DNA of 64,000 nt from Tanypteryx hageni (lineage: Eukaryota > Arthropoda > Insecta > Odonata > Petaluridae), in the NCBI GenBank assembly GCA_028673005.1, contig CM054115.1, forward strand, positions 60,514,907-60,578,906, read 5' to 3'. Shown piece after piece: positions 37,000 to 48,440 of the stretch. Made by a program: the position numbers and the translations under genes. Positions within the stretch are counted from its first letter, which is position 1. Every line of letters starts with the position of its first letter. The notes under the pieces are model-generated. The model was not told the origin of the DNA and did no database searches. It worked only from the letters and a program-made list of their open reading frames with translations.

Positions 37000-37299
37000 C
37001 AGCGGTTCCCAAACTTGTGCACATGCGACTCCCTCCTACGGGAGCCGATCTTGTCGCCACCTCATCTTAAAGCAGCCGACATTCTTGCTATACCCTTAAC
37101 CCCATCCATATACTAACAAATTAAATCTCTTAATGGACTATTTATAGAAAATCAGTATGTTTATTAATATTAAATTAAAATTATGCAGTTAAATTAAAAC
37201 TTTATTTAAAATGAAAATAGTGACAATATTATAAATAAATTGTTTTGTTTTCGCGACCCCCCTGGAAAACTTCCCCCACCCCCAGTTTGGAAACCTCTG
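37000..37299. mobile_element. hAT MITE with near-perfect 8 bp target duplication
   Basis: A 300 bp element with TIRs CAGCGGTTCCCAAACTTG and inverted right end CAGAGGTTTCCAAACTGG. Flanks CCATAAAA (36992-36999) and CCATAGAC (37300-37307) match at six of eight positions. A GCGACCCCCCTGG block precedes the right TIR. It has no transposase. Confidence 0.82.
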
Positions 37300-37307
37300 C
37301 CATAGAC

Positions 37308-38447
37308 AACACAGGCAAGACGAATAGTCATGAAACGTTTATGTAATCCCTTCATACATTAAATTTTCAAATCAGAATTGGCCTAATACCGCTGACGACG
37401 GTAATTTTGCAGCCGTACTGCTCGTCTGGTTATCTCAGCAACATGGTGGTTGCATAATATCTACATTTTCTACTATTTTTCCGATATAGATTTACATCAA
37501 ATTTACTATCAGGTAATCAGATAAAAGTATAATTACTCTCATTTTATTGTTTAGATAAGAATGTAAATTGTGTTTGAAGTGCATATGGCGTAAAAAGAAA
37601 GAATGCCTGTAAAACGACGAACTTAAAGTATTTTATATCACGTTTGAGTCGTTTTTTGAGGTTTTGTCGCGGCCGTTTATGTTCACGCCATGACGAAGTT
37701 GAGTAATGAAAAACGCATAACAAACTCCCATTGCCAACGTCATTTTCGAAAGCCACAATTTCATGGCTGGCTGTAGCCCACGATGCAAAGCTAGACTCAA
37801 CATAAAGCGTCAGAAGGTCTCATTTTTCATGCATCCTCGATTTTATCAAGAGCCGACGCGAGATTTATTGATCATTCAAAATATGGCACAGTCGAATATG
37901 ATCTAAACGTTTATTTTTTAAAGAGATCCTGCGACGCCTACATCGATGAAATAGTAAACGTAGATTTTTTATTGCTGGAATAAATGCCCATTTTTAATGC
38001 TATTTTACTGATATATGATAATAGTTAATAATAAAATGAATTCGAACGTTTATAATGCCAAAATAATGGAAACAAGAATAGCACTTGAATCACATAAGCC
38101 ATAAATATTGATTTTTGAGTTATTAAATAGGAATGCAAATGTGAAAATCTCTTGCTGTAAGCGCTTACTTAAAGCGGGTTTCCCGAACGTGGATATGACT
38201 ATACGTGGCTAAATAAAAGGGTAAAATATTTACCAAATAGATAAATTGAGGTTATCAGAAAGTAACAGGAATGAAAACTTAATTAAAACAAGTTCCTTTT
38301 ATAAAATTTATTTACTGCTCTTCAAATACTTTTCTTCGGCCATAATACAACTATCCCATCTAATTAGTCATTCATCAAAGACATGTAAAAAAACATTGCT
38401 TGTTAGGTTATTTAGTGCAACCGAAAAAGTATTATAGCACATTACCG
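37308..38447. other. Unassigned sequence
   Basis: No supported feature. Confidence 0.5.
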
Positions 38448-38800
38448 GACTAATAATGACGATCTTAATTGTTCTTTTACTTTCGGGAAAAGAACATAGT
38501 CGCAGAGTGCTAATTCTGGTAAATATGGTGGATAAGTCATGATCTTGGACACCAATTCTTCAAGGGTTTACTTGTAAACAGGAGAGCGATGTGAAGGTGC
38601 GTTCTCGTGATCAACAAAATATGAAATATTTTCCTTAAATTATGTCAATAGCCTGCCCCTCAGCACACTGGAATGGTGTTTGCCGTTAATTCCTTGGCCT
38701 CTTGATACCTATTTGGCGACCGTAAATAACCCCGATTTTGTCTAAGAAAATAAGATTCGCGACTTGTCCGGCACTTTCACAAACCTTTCCAATGGCAACT
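38448..38800 (-). pseudogene. mariner-like transposase remnant, catalytic region
   Basis: On the minus strand, 38466-38625 reads through a typical mariner catalytic segment. It contains FVDHENAPSH (family form HHDNAPxH), then after an in-frame stop TLEELVSKIM, then PPYLPELALCDYVLFPKVK (family form PPYSPDLAPCDFFLFPKLK). Exactly 34 residues, counting the stop, separate the E that replaces the second catalytic Asp from the Asp of CDY, the DD34D spacing of mariner. Upstream, in shifted frames, GQGINGKHHSSVL and FLDKIGVIYG match the preceding mariner region. The N-terminal DNA-binding domain and first Asp are missing. The remnant stops where the hAT at 38830 begins, suggesting that element inserted into it. 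Stops, frameshifts and the Asp-to-Glu change make it non-functional. Confidence 0.85.
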
Positions 38801-38829
38801 TTTGGACATCAATTCAAGACGTATTAGTG

Positions 38830-41053
38830 CAGTGATTCTCAACCGGTGTGCCGCGAACATTTTCCAAGTGTACCGCGAGATCTTGAAGAGAAAATTGCAA
38901 ATTTGCGCCTCTTCCGCCGATTATATACACAGTTTTAACAAAGAAACTAACACAGTATTAAAAATAGTTGAATCAAGTCCAAAAGTATCTCTGCTTTGGA
39001 AGGCGCGTAAACAGTAGGGCTTGTAACAACGTTGTCAGCATTGTCATAGTAACCGAATACCTTATACATGAGTCATAGACAACAGATTGGTTCTCGTTGC
39101 TCTCTAAGTCTCTACGATGACGTACCATGCTCCGCCTGCAGTGACCTTCCTGACTATCCGCGACCCTGGCGCATTCCTTTATCAAATCAGTACTAGCCTA
39201 GATTCGTGTCTGGCTTATACTATAATTTGGTGTCTGTGAATGTGTTTCGTGAGTTTATTTTGTATAAAATACTTTTTTATTAAGTGTTTTTTGTAATAAC
39301 GTCTGTTGAAAACTGTGTGATATTTGTGTTTTCGTCTAATTATCTTTGCTGATAATTATAAAAGTTGCGCCCCTAAAAATGGAGAGATATATTACAAGAA
39401 AACGTAACAGTGAACAATATGAAGAACATATTAAGAAAAACCCCAGTACGAGCGGGACCAAGCAAAGTAAGATTTCTAAGGTTTCTCGCAAGTATATGGA
39501 CAGTTATTTGAGTATGGGCATTTCTTGTTGTGGAGATAAAGATTGTCCCGTTTCAATGTGTGTTGTTTGTTGTAAGAAACTATCAAACGAAGTCATGGTT
39601 CCCAGAAAATTGAAGCGACATTTCACCACAAAACATGCACACCTTGAAGGAAAAGATGTGAACTATTTCAAAAGGTTGACAGAACTGCATTCTAAGCAAG
39701 CGAGTTACTTCGAAAAAAACGTTAAGTGCCCGAGGGAGTTCAAGTTGCTTCTTATTGGGTAGCAGAAATCATGACTCAAGAAATGAAGCCCCACACTATA
39801 GCTGAGTCACTTATTTTGCCTGCGTGCCTTGCGATAGTTAGGACAATGCTCGATGATGAAGCGGAACAAGAAATTGCCACGATTCCGCTTTCTAAATATA
39901 CAATTCGAAGAAGGTTAAAAAGATGTCATCTAACATAGAGAAATGTTTCAAATAAGCTGAAAATGTCAGACTTTGCTTTACAAGTTGACGAGTTAACCAA
40001 TATTAGCGGCAAAGTACAACTATTAGCATTTGCTCGCTTTATTCATGAAAATACAATAATTAGTAAATTTTTGTGCTTCAAAAAACTCCCAAAACACACA
40101 AGAGGTCAAGATATATTCAATACTATGACTTTTTACTTAGAACGTTTGGAAATTTCATGGAAGTCATAGGCAGAAATTTGTACCGACGGTGCTCCATCCA
40201 TGTTGGGATCTGTCAAAGGCTTCGTCTCACTTTTAAAACAATAGAATAAACTACAATAACTACCAATGGTTTTTTCACAGGGAAGCCCTTGTTGGAAAAA
40301 CATTAGGAGTTGACTTGAAGTCCGTATTAGATCAAGTTGTCGGAATGGTCAATTTTGTGAAATAAAAACTTATAAAGACCTGCGTCTTCAAACAGCTTTG
40401 TAATGCTATAGATTCGCAGTATGAATACATATTTAGTTTTACACACGGAAATAAGAAGGCTATCAAGGAAAAGAGTGTTGGCTCGTGTATATGAACTTAA
40501 AGAAGAGATGTTACTGTATTTTGAAACATAGAGAAACAGTAATTTTTGTGAATATCTTAGCTGTGAACTTTGGTGCGCCAAATTAGCATATTTGGCAGAA
40601 ATATTTAGGTTTCTGAATAGTGTGCCCACTAGCATGCAAGGACGGAATGAAATATCCTGACTTCTACGAATAAGCTACTGGAATTGCAGAAAAATAGTCA
40701 TCTGGAAAAAGAGAGCTAGAGAAAGTAATCTTGAAATGTTTCCTTTGATTCTAAAAACCCATGCGAAAGAAATTGTCGCTCTCGTGGTGGAGCATTTAGC
40801 AACTCTAGAACCCAATATCCAGCGTTACTTTCCATCATTGACTACAGAGAAATATGACTTGGTAAAGAACCCATTCACACCATTGACAACTGACTTATAT
40901 GTTTTTACTCAACTGATCGCACTCTAAAAATCAGATACGCCGAATTGTCTCGGGATACGTTCTGGATATCTGTTAGAGAAGAATATTCAGAAATTGAGAA
41001 ACAATATTTGGCAGTTTTGATGCAGTTTTCTACATTCTATCTGTGTGAGTTGG
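38830..41053 (+). mobile_element. hAT element with BED finger (ZBED5-like), 3' end lost
   Basis: The left terminus CAGTGATTCTCAACCGGTGTG followed by GCCGCGA is typical of hAT elements coding ZBED5-like transposases. The 5' leader spans 38830-39378 and the broken transposase follows. No matching right terminus was found before the window moves into other repeats. The left flank is TATTAGTG. At 41054 a second hAT starts inside the coding sequence, so the element was interrupted and later lost its remaining 3' part. Confidence 0.8.
39379..41052 (+). pseudogene. hAT transposase, BED finger/ZBED5-like, broken
   Basis: The first frame (ATG at 39379, stop at 39762) gives an N-terminal tail, then a BED-type zinc finger with the CVVC pair, Lys/Arg-rich KLKRHFTTKH (His-x4-His), and a short linker. 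After a frameshift near 39740 the reading continues with a stop near 39936. Catalytic-core landmarks follow: QVDELTNIS (first Asp), LPKHTRGQDIF, CTDGAPSM (second Asp), VLDQVVGMVNFVK, and a C-terminal stretch that ends FYLCEL where the family has YLCES. At least three frameshifts or stops occur between 39.7 and 40.9 kb. Known proteins of this kind are about 550-650 residues, so nearly the full length is represented except the end of the C-terminal dimerisation region. It cannot make a working transposase as read. Confidence 0.88.
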
Positions 41054-42250
41054 CAGGGCCGTGCCGAGGGTGAGGCGAACGAAGATCTTGCTTCTGGTTA
41101 AAAGCTGAAAGGGGTGCCAAAAGAAAGATTAAATAATTGCCAACGTTTTCGATTTTATGTTTTGATTATTCCAATCTGTTTATCATCTTGCTTTTGCAAG
41201 ACAAAAATCTTTGTCGCGCCACTGTACAGATACCGAGCTCTGCGCACCAGCGTTATCTGGGGCGCCACCACGGTTGTCGCCCCACTGGTTGTAATTTTTA
41301 TAACCTCAATTAATTGTGTCCCGGCAGAGTTACCGTCGACGCCGTCGTCCCTATTTAGACTTTCAATACGCCATCAAGAAAAATTGAATGCAAATGACGT
41401 CACATTCAAGAAATTTTGAAAGGTCGTTTACGCATCCAACAACATATTTCTAGTCACAAAGCACATAGTGTTAATTATTTGTCCAACATATTACAGAATG
41501 AGTTTATCTCACGCTTGGGTAACCATGTTCGTACTGAAATCATTTTTCGAATTAAACAGGAAAAATATTATTCTATTCTTTTTGATTGTACACCAGACAT
41601 GTCCCATCGTGAACAAATGTGTCAAATAATAAGCTATCTGCATATTGATGACAATCACAACATATCAACAGAGGAAAGTTTCATTGATTTTATTGAAACA
41701 AATGAAAAAACAGGAAGCGGTTTAGCCACAGAAATTTTAAATAAATTAAAAGATGACGGAATCGATATTAACAATGCCCGTGTCTAGGGATATGACAATG
41801 GATCAAACATGTCCGGCAAATACAAGGGAGTGCAAGCAATTATTTCCGAAAGAAATAATTTTGCAATTTATGTTCCCTGCTCGGCCCATAATCTTAATTT
41901 GGCAAGCATGCATGCCGCATGCATTACCCCGATAATGACGACTTTTTTGGAACTGTACAGGCTCTGTATAAATTTTACTCCAGCTCAACCAGCAAGTGGG
42001 ATAAATTAATTAAGGGTCACAACGATACGCGTAGGACATCTAGAGCGGCAGCAATCAAAGTTCTACGTTCTCAGATTGAAGAATTAGACCAAATTTTAAA
42101 AGAGATGGCGGAAGAAACTTCTTCAGAACTTGATCGACGAAAAATTAACGACATTCTCGCTAAAATTGATTATAATATTTTATGTACTTTTGTACTATTT
42201 GTGATACAATTTTAACTCAAGCAGATAAAGTCAATAAAACCGTTCAGTCA
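41054..42250 (+). mobile_element. hAT element, ZMYM1-like, nested in the BED-finger hAT
   Basis: Starts CAGGGCCGTGCCGAGG at 41054, directly after the interrupted YLCE codons of the preceding transposase. The 5' region (41054-41410) has hAT-like GGGCGCCACCACGG and GTCGCCCCACTG blocks. The right terminus was not found; the element seems cut near 42240, where an unrelated dispersed repeat (42257-42527) follows. The expected 8 bp target copy on the far side is therefore missing. Confidence 0.7.
41414..42215 (+). pseudogene. hAT transposase, ZMYM1-like, broken
   Basis: Reading from about 41416, recognisable blocks are YYSILFDCTPDMSHREQM (first catalytic Asp), EESFIDFIETNEKTG, then after an in-frame TAG at 41785 GYDNGSNMSGKYKGVQA (second Asp) and PCSAHNLNLASMHAA. 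A frameshift near 41920 leads into FFGTVQALYKFYSSSTSKW. These match the DUF4371-type core of ZMYM1-like hAT proteins. The N-terminal TTF-type zinc finger and the C-terminal dimerisation region are absent. One stop plus one frameshift in an otherwise well-kept core suggests it is not very old. Confidence 0.88.
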
Positions 42251-42256
42251 AAAATA

Positions 42257-42527
42257 CGATACATACGATTTGCTGTACCATTAGAAATTGTGAACAAAAC
42301 AAATAATATTGTGTACCGGTAAGTGTTAGTCTAAATCACGTAGATATGTGTTTTTGGTTACGAAAATGGTGTGAGCTGTATGATTATTTTGAGAGGGGCA
42401 ATAAAAGTTGTTCAACTAATAACACCCTGTGTAGCAATTTTTTGTAATAGGAACTATCGCATTGGGCACATCACGCAAGATTCCCTAAATGTTTGCAGGA
42501 AGTGCTACAGCGGGTCTCTAGTATGGC
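42257..42527 (+). repeat. Dispersed repeat family R20, copy 2
   Basis: Second copy of the repeat at 20352-20618, same orientation, with a few small indels (for example an insert GTAAGTGTTAG after GTGTACCG). It directly follows the truncated ZMYM1-like hAT. Confidence 0.85.
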
Positions 42528-45500
42528 ATTATGGTCGCAATCAAAATGGCAAATAGTTTTCTTTTCAAGAGTAAAATATTGCTCTTTTTAAAAATGATGT
42601 CCTCTTTGTTCTCTTTTCACACATTTTTTAAAATTCTGACGACGATTAAGTATTTAACGTATTTAAGCTTACAACAGACAAAACTAAAATGTACTTCCGT
42701 CATTTTGGTCGGAATATGACTGAAGCTGAGCGGTAAATACCTCTCCTCTGAACCCATCTTCTTATATAAGTAAACTATTCAAGATGCTTACTTATACACA
42801 TTTGTAATACACAAAATTATATTGATACTGTCCAGATTACCGTTGTTCTGATATATTTGGTGCTTATACCATCCCAGGTAAGAACACTGGCCAAGCAAAA
42901 TAACCGTTCTACCTGTTCCAATTTTTCCCTATCTGCTTTTACATTTTCCCTTGATCAAGATCGTGCTTACCACGGGTGCAATGTGTGCACCGCACACATG
43001 CGGCAGTTTCTAGAGAGCGACAAGCGACAACAAATGCATAAAAGGCGTTTATCCAGCCAAACCACCAAACCGCCTCAATTTACTGAACCGCGAATCTAAC
43101 CATTATTTTTTATAAAAATAGTTTGGCTCGGTTCAAGAAATTAACTTTGAAATTCTACTAAACTTTTTTTAGAAATTTTAAACGGCATATATGTAAGGTG
43201 ACCAGGCTTCCTCTTTTTGAAGCATTTTTTCCTCTTCAAAAAATGTCCTCCTTTGTGATTTTGAAAATCTAGTCAACGTAGTCATGTACGACATTAACTT
43301 GGAGCTAATAAAAAATGTCGCCAGATTGTCTTTTTGCTCATAATTTATGATTTTTGGTTTCCGCTTTTCTGACTTCTTCCTGTAGCCAAACTCATTTTAC
43401 ACGGTACCATGAATTACTCCACAGTAGCGGAGTGTTTATTCAAGCTGGTGCGATGATAACTATTAATCAATCAATTCATCGATTTTATTGACTTTTGATT
43501 CAGATCGTGATGGAGGCGATCAACTACTGCGGGATTCGTTATCAATTGGTTCACATCCCACTCAAACACGAGACAAAAATCCCTTTCAGTGTACTTTTCA
43601 TCATCTCAAACGTTTCTTTAAATGTTTTACCTAAACGTACACAAAACATTATCGCATAACTAAGTTCTGTTGGTAAATTTATGATGGGTATGTTAAACAC
43701 CACATCACTCTATGAGCGTTTTATAGAAACTGGCAAGAAAATGTCGCAGACCTACTGAACTGCTATGGCAGACGCATGTATTAACATGTTATGATTTGCA
43801 GTAAATCTGGCCTATGGCGATACAAAATTCAGTCCGATTAATTTCCGATCACCTCTCGTACGCGGTTTTGAATTTGGCGCTCAGCGCATTTTACGTTTGC
43901 ATTCAAGGTGGAAAGGCTCTAAACTTATAGGAATGCATAATTTTTTCCATAATGCATTATAATCACCCAAAGAAGCTATGCGGCCTTTACAAGAAAGTAA
44001 CCTCCGCGTTGCGCAAGGGACTACTCTGTTGTTTGAAGATAATCAGCCTGCAATAGATTCATCTGTAATTTCTTCAACTGTACCTTTATAAGAATGGAGG
44101 CATATTTGAGGAAACCATAATGGACAACCAAAAGCAAAAACATCTGTGTTCATGCTTACCATCCAATCAACGCCCACGATAATGGAACGCAAAGAACATA
44201 TATCTAACCTTGTTAATGCATGTAATTTTTTTCATTGCAGAAAAAAAGATGTGCACTCTTTAGCGAATTGCATAGTTGGAGAATGTTTATACGGCTCTTT
44301 CCGTCTCGTCGCCTTTTATATTTTTAGCCATTGAATATCCCCACCGTCGAAAAAACAAGCACATAATGCGATCTCACGGAATCAACTGCCTTTCAAAAGT
44401 CGATTCTTTTTATTTCTCATACGAATGGCTAAAGGCAATAAAAAACCGCCCATTAGCGCGATAAACCGTCGACCCGAACGTCATGATTGAGGAGGGATTG
44501 AGAGAGAAAGAGATTTGCTGGTAGGGGGGTGGAGAGACAAACGGGCCAATTCGTTTTATTCGGCCGCGTACCCAACGCATAGAGGAAGCGGAAATATATA
44601 TATTGCCTTTGCGAACGCGACCAAAAGAGGGAACGGTTGCGACATCGACGGTATCGCGGGAAAACTCCAGCGGAAATAAAAATAGCTGTTATTTTTTTTT
44701 GTATCAACTAACTTTCCATCTCCTATCCGCCTGTCTCTCTCTCTCCCTTTTTCACATACACACACTTTTTTCCAACGACAGAGGTTTCAGCTAGGGTGGG
44801 GAGCGGATGAGTACGTAAAACCCGTCGGATTTGGTTTATTTTTTCCCTCTCGTTTTGTTTGCGTTTTGTTTTTTTCTGCAGAAAATGTCTCTCCCTGCCT
44901 AAAAAAGAGGGGAAAAACACGAGAGTAATTCCGCTCCCGCAGTTCCGTTACACCGCTTGCAGCATCCGAAAATCCAAAAGCTTTCATCACCCCTGCATCT
45001 CGTTTCACTTTTGTATGCAATTCTGTTGTTTTTTCGCGATTTGTTATTTTTGTTCATTTTACGACGCGCGCGCACAAGCCGCGTTTGCGGGTCTCTCTCA
45101 CAATGGATTTCGATGACACCACAGAGATTCCGGTTTTCGACTTTCTTTTATTTTTCGAAAAAATATATAATATCCTCTCTTTTCGCGTCGCAGTTTTTTT
45201 TTGCTGTTATGATACTCGCTCGCGTATTTTTTTTCGTTCGTTCGCTTTTTCGTCTCTCCGAAAACCGTAAAACAGGATGTGCGGTTTGAGTTTTGCTTTT
45301 GCCTCCGCATCCCTTTTTACGGCTTTTAATGTTTTTTTCGCATGGGATGACGTAGAACCGGACGGGTGGGTTGAAATCACGCTTTGTCGAGATTTTCCCG
45401 CAACAAAATGATAGGATCATTACTAAAGCGATATAATAAGGATTTTTAGTACATTTCCCCTAGAGGAAACGGACATAAAAGAGTGAAAACCCTAAACCGG

Positions 45501-45707
45501 GTGGCAGAACATTTCGATATATTATCCAATTGAAACTATTAAAATCATAGAAAGTAATTTATAAAATAAATGCGACAAAATAAAGAACAAGTATTCGAAT
45601 GTGGCAACGATTAAGGTTTCCAAAATCATTGTGAACGTTTATTTATACCTAATTGCTTATTTTTTTTCCTTTGTTTTGAAGTTAATTTTTTATCGATTGT
45701 TTTCATG
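42528..45707. other. Unassigned 3.2 kb
   Basis: At 43196 the string GGTGACCAGGCTTCCTCTTT followed by a TTGAAGC..GAAGCA-like inverted word resembles hAT MITE termini, but no matching partner end was found. Around 44.8-45.3 kb the plus strand is T-rich with long chance open frames. No gene recognised. Confidence 0.45.
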
Positions 45708-46320
45708 CCATAAGGCAGAGGTCGGCAACGCGGCGACCGCGGGCGCCATGGCGCCCGCAAGACATTTGTGTGTCGCCCGCCAGCCAAAAAGAGAACTCAA
45801 GTTAAACAATTACGGAGAACTCTCAGAAGACCAATAAGTTGCGGAACAAGATGAAGAATAGAACTTTGTAACCAACATCTTAATCTTACATCACACCGAG
45901 GAATCGTATGTCTGTTACAAAATAACATCGTCAAGGTCAGGACTTATAAGCGAACAGAATGGGGACATACATTGTTGGATAAAGACATTGTTGTCATTAA
46001 CAGAGTTCTTTTCATAATGACTCCTCGGTTACCCCTCTCTTGTTTATCCACGTCCCTTTCCCTTCTCCCTACCCTACTCTAGTATAAATATATCCTTCAC
46101 AGCGTTTAAAGATAGGGAATTCTCCGCCCTTACTTTATGCTAGGTGAAGGTGTCCTGTCGCCTTCAATCGCTATTACGGGTGCAAGGCTAACTGAGATCC
46201 TTGTTCTCAACCTGTCGTGTACTATAGCTCCGTTAGTCGGTTCAGGCTATTTGGAGGTAGGCGCTCGATACGGGAAAACTATTTCCCTATGTCGCGTGAA
46301 ACTCCCAAGTTCTTGTCAAA

Positions 46321-46432
46321 AGTCGTTGGTTTTGGAGTTCTGTCCTCCGTCTTGTAGCATAACTTGGCTCGAGTTATTGTTGTGAGTCGTTGGTTTCGGA
46401 GTTCTGTCCTCCGTCTTGTAGCATATCTTGGC
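46321..46432 (+). repeat. Tandem duplication in the 5' leader of the hAT
   Basis: A 48 bp block starting AGTCGTTGGTTT and ending ACTTGGC or TCTTGGC occurs at 46321-46368 and 46385-46432, 64 bp apart, with only about two differences. It lies upstream of the transposase frame. Confidence 0.9.
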
Positions 46433-46496
46433 AACTTCAATGTTGATTGGGAAAAACAATTCTGTTTTATTGATTTGAAAGGAAAGTGTTTGTTTA

Positions 46497-48173
46497 TTGT
46501 GCAATGCTTGTGCCGCACATTCAAAGAAAAGTAATCTTGAAAGACATTTTAATACTGTCCACGGAAATTTTAATACTAGTTATCCGTTAAACTCTGAGAT
46601 CAGGAAAAAGAAAATTTATGATATTAAATCTATTTTAACTAAACAGCTGAGCATTTTTACCAGACCAGTGCAGCAATCAAAAAGAGTGACGATTACATCA
46701 CTTAAAATTTTGCATTTGTTGGCCAAGAGGAAAAAGCCTTTTGAAGAAGGCAAGATTGTAAAAGAAGCCATTTTAGCAATTGCTAACTCACTTTTCAAGG
46801 TCTTAAAAATAAAAATGAAATTACCTCAGCAATCAACACGATTCAGTTATCAGCAAGAAAAGTTACAAGAAGAATTGAAGTTATTGCAACCAATATGGAG
46901 AAAAAGTTGGCAAATAATTTACAAAAATGTATTTTCTTCTCGTTGCAACTGGATGAGTCAACAGACATATCAGACACTTCTCAATTGGCTATGGTTGTAA
47001 AGATGGTGTTTAATGATTTTTCAGGAAAAGAAAAATTTCTTAAAATTCTTCCATTAAAGGGACGAACAAGAGGTGAAGACATTTTTTCAGCTTTTAAAAA
47101 ATGTCCAAGAAAGTAATATACCATTAATGAAGTTGACCGCAATTACTACAGATGGTGCACCTTCGATGGCAGGTTGTAAAAATGGATTCATTGCGCTATG
47201 TAAAGAAGACCCTCTCTTTCCAAAATTTATTTCATATCACTGCATTATACACCAAGAAATGTCATGCGCAAAAGTTCTTCATTTTCAGCATGTCTTGAAA
47301 ACAGTAACAAAAATAATAAATTCCATAGGAGCCGTACCAATGCCAACACCGATTGTTTAAACTGCTTTTACAAGGTGAAGATGCCAAATTCGATGATGTG
47401 AGGTTTATAAATATCATAAAGGAATTTCTCACGTCAAGAAAAGAATATTATGCACAGTTGGATGACAATGCTTGGTTGATGGATTTCGGATTTATTGTTG
47501 ATATAACTATAAAATTGAACGAATATAGAGATGCGAGGGAAAAATCAACACATTGCAAAAATGATAAGTGCAGTAGATGCATTCAAATGTAAATTGGCAT
47601 TGTGGAAGTCTCACCTAGAGAGAAATTCATTATCACATTTTCCGAATTTAAAATATATTATTGAGAGTCTGACTGGTGAAAATGTTACCACTGAACCATT
47701 TTCACAACACATTGCAACTCCTGAAGGAATTTAATTTTAGGTTTCGTCAGTTTTCTGAAGTAGAACCCATAATAACATTCTTTGCTAATCCGTTCAATTT
47801 TATGGACAATGATATGTCTGTTAATATTGGAACTTACTTTAATGTCATTAACACCGAGGACTTAGAAATAGAAATAATAAATATGCAGAATGATATTATT
47901 TTAAGGTCACATAAAAATGATGAAAACTTTTGGAATTTAGTTGACGAAATTTGCTATACATTATTAAGAAAATGTGCCCAAAAAATATATTCTTACTGTG
48001 CTTCAACGTACACTTGTGAGTCCATTTTTTCAAGCATGAAACACTTGAAATCCAAGTACCGATCGAGACTCACCGATTACAATTTAGACAACTGCCTAAG
48101 ATCAGGTATCTCGAGTTATGTGCCAAATTATAGCAAGTTGGCTGAAGATATGCAGTCCCAAGTTGCTCATTGA
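46497..48173 (+). pseudogene. hAT transposase, GTF2IRD2-like, broken by several frameshifts
   Basis: Blocks in order: zinc-finger-like N-terminus CNACAAHSKKSNLERHFNTVH (partly matching the family finger, His-x4-His present), FSLQLDESTDISDTSQL with the first catalytic Asp (46.94 kb), TTDGAPSMAGCKNGF with the second Asp (47.15 kb), YHCIIHQEMSCAKVL, ALWKSHLERNSLSHFPNLK, and a C-terminal dimerisation region containing STYTCESIFSSMKHLKSKYR and RLTDYNLDNCLR (48.02-48.11 kb). The readable segments lie in all three plus frames with shifts near 46.89, 47.10, 47.35, 47.55 and 47.72 kb. The full family length is represented, so the decay is by small indels, with no large deletion seen. The protein encoded is not functional as read. 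Confidence 0.88.
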
Positions 48174-48284
48174 TTTATTTTTCATGTTTTTATAATAAAT
48201 TCTTTAATAGTTTTTCTCTTATAAATACAAAAATATCATTTTAATAAATATTGGTACACATCTACTATTGTTACTTCACTTCAT

Positions 48285-48432
48285 GCCCCCAATAATTAAA
48301 GTTGCGCCCTCATAGATAAAGAGGTTGCCTACCACTGATACAGAGATATATCAACTGATCTTGCTTATGCGCCCTTCACGTCTTCAGTAATATAAATTGC
48401 GCCCTCGTAGGTGTAAAGATTGCCGACCCCTG
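48285..48432 (+). repeat. Duplicated right terminus of the hAT
   Basis: Two similar blocks, about 48291-48341 (AAGTTGCGCCCTCATAG to GCCTACCACTG) and about 48387-48432 (AAATTGCGCCCTCGTAGG to GCCGACCCCTG). Only the outer one abuts the CCATAAGG target copy. Confidence 0.8.
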
Positions 48433-48440
48433 CCATAAGG

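Larger units (their letters stand above)
45716..48432 (+). mobile_element. Complete-length hAT element, GTF2IRD2-like, perfect 8 bp target duplication
   Basis: A 2717 bp element. The left terminus CAGAGGTCGGCAAC and the inverted right terminus CAGGGGTCGGCAATC are TIRs of about 13 bp. Identical CCATAAGG flanks lie at 45708-45715 and 48433-48440, a textbook hAT target duplication. Sub-terminal CGCGGGCGCC / GGCGCCC and, near the right end, GCGCCCTCGTAGG are present. The transposase (46497-48173) is frame-broken. The right sub-terminal region carries a second, diverged copy of the terminus ending near 48341. Confidence 0.9.

Noticed and set aside
43196..43330. hAT MITE starting GGTGACCAGGCTTCC
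   Set aside because: Only one end recognised; no partner terminus or target duplication found.
44957..45289. Overlapping open frames around 45 kb as a host gene
   Set aside because: T-rich composition, mutually overlapping on both strands, no domain or splice evidence.
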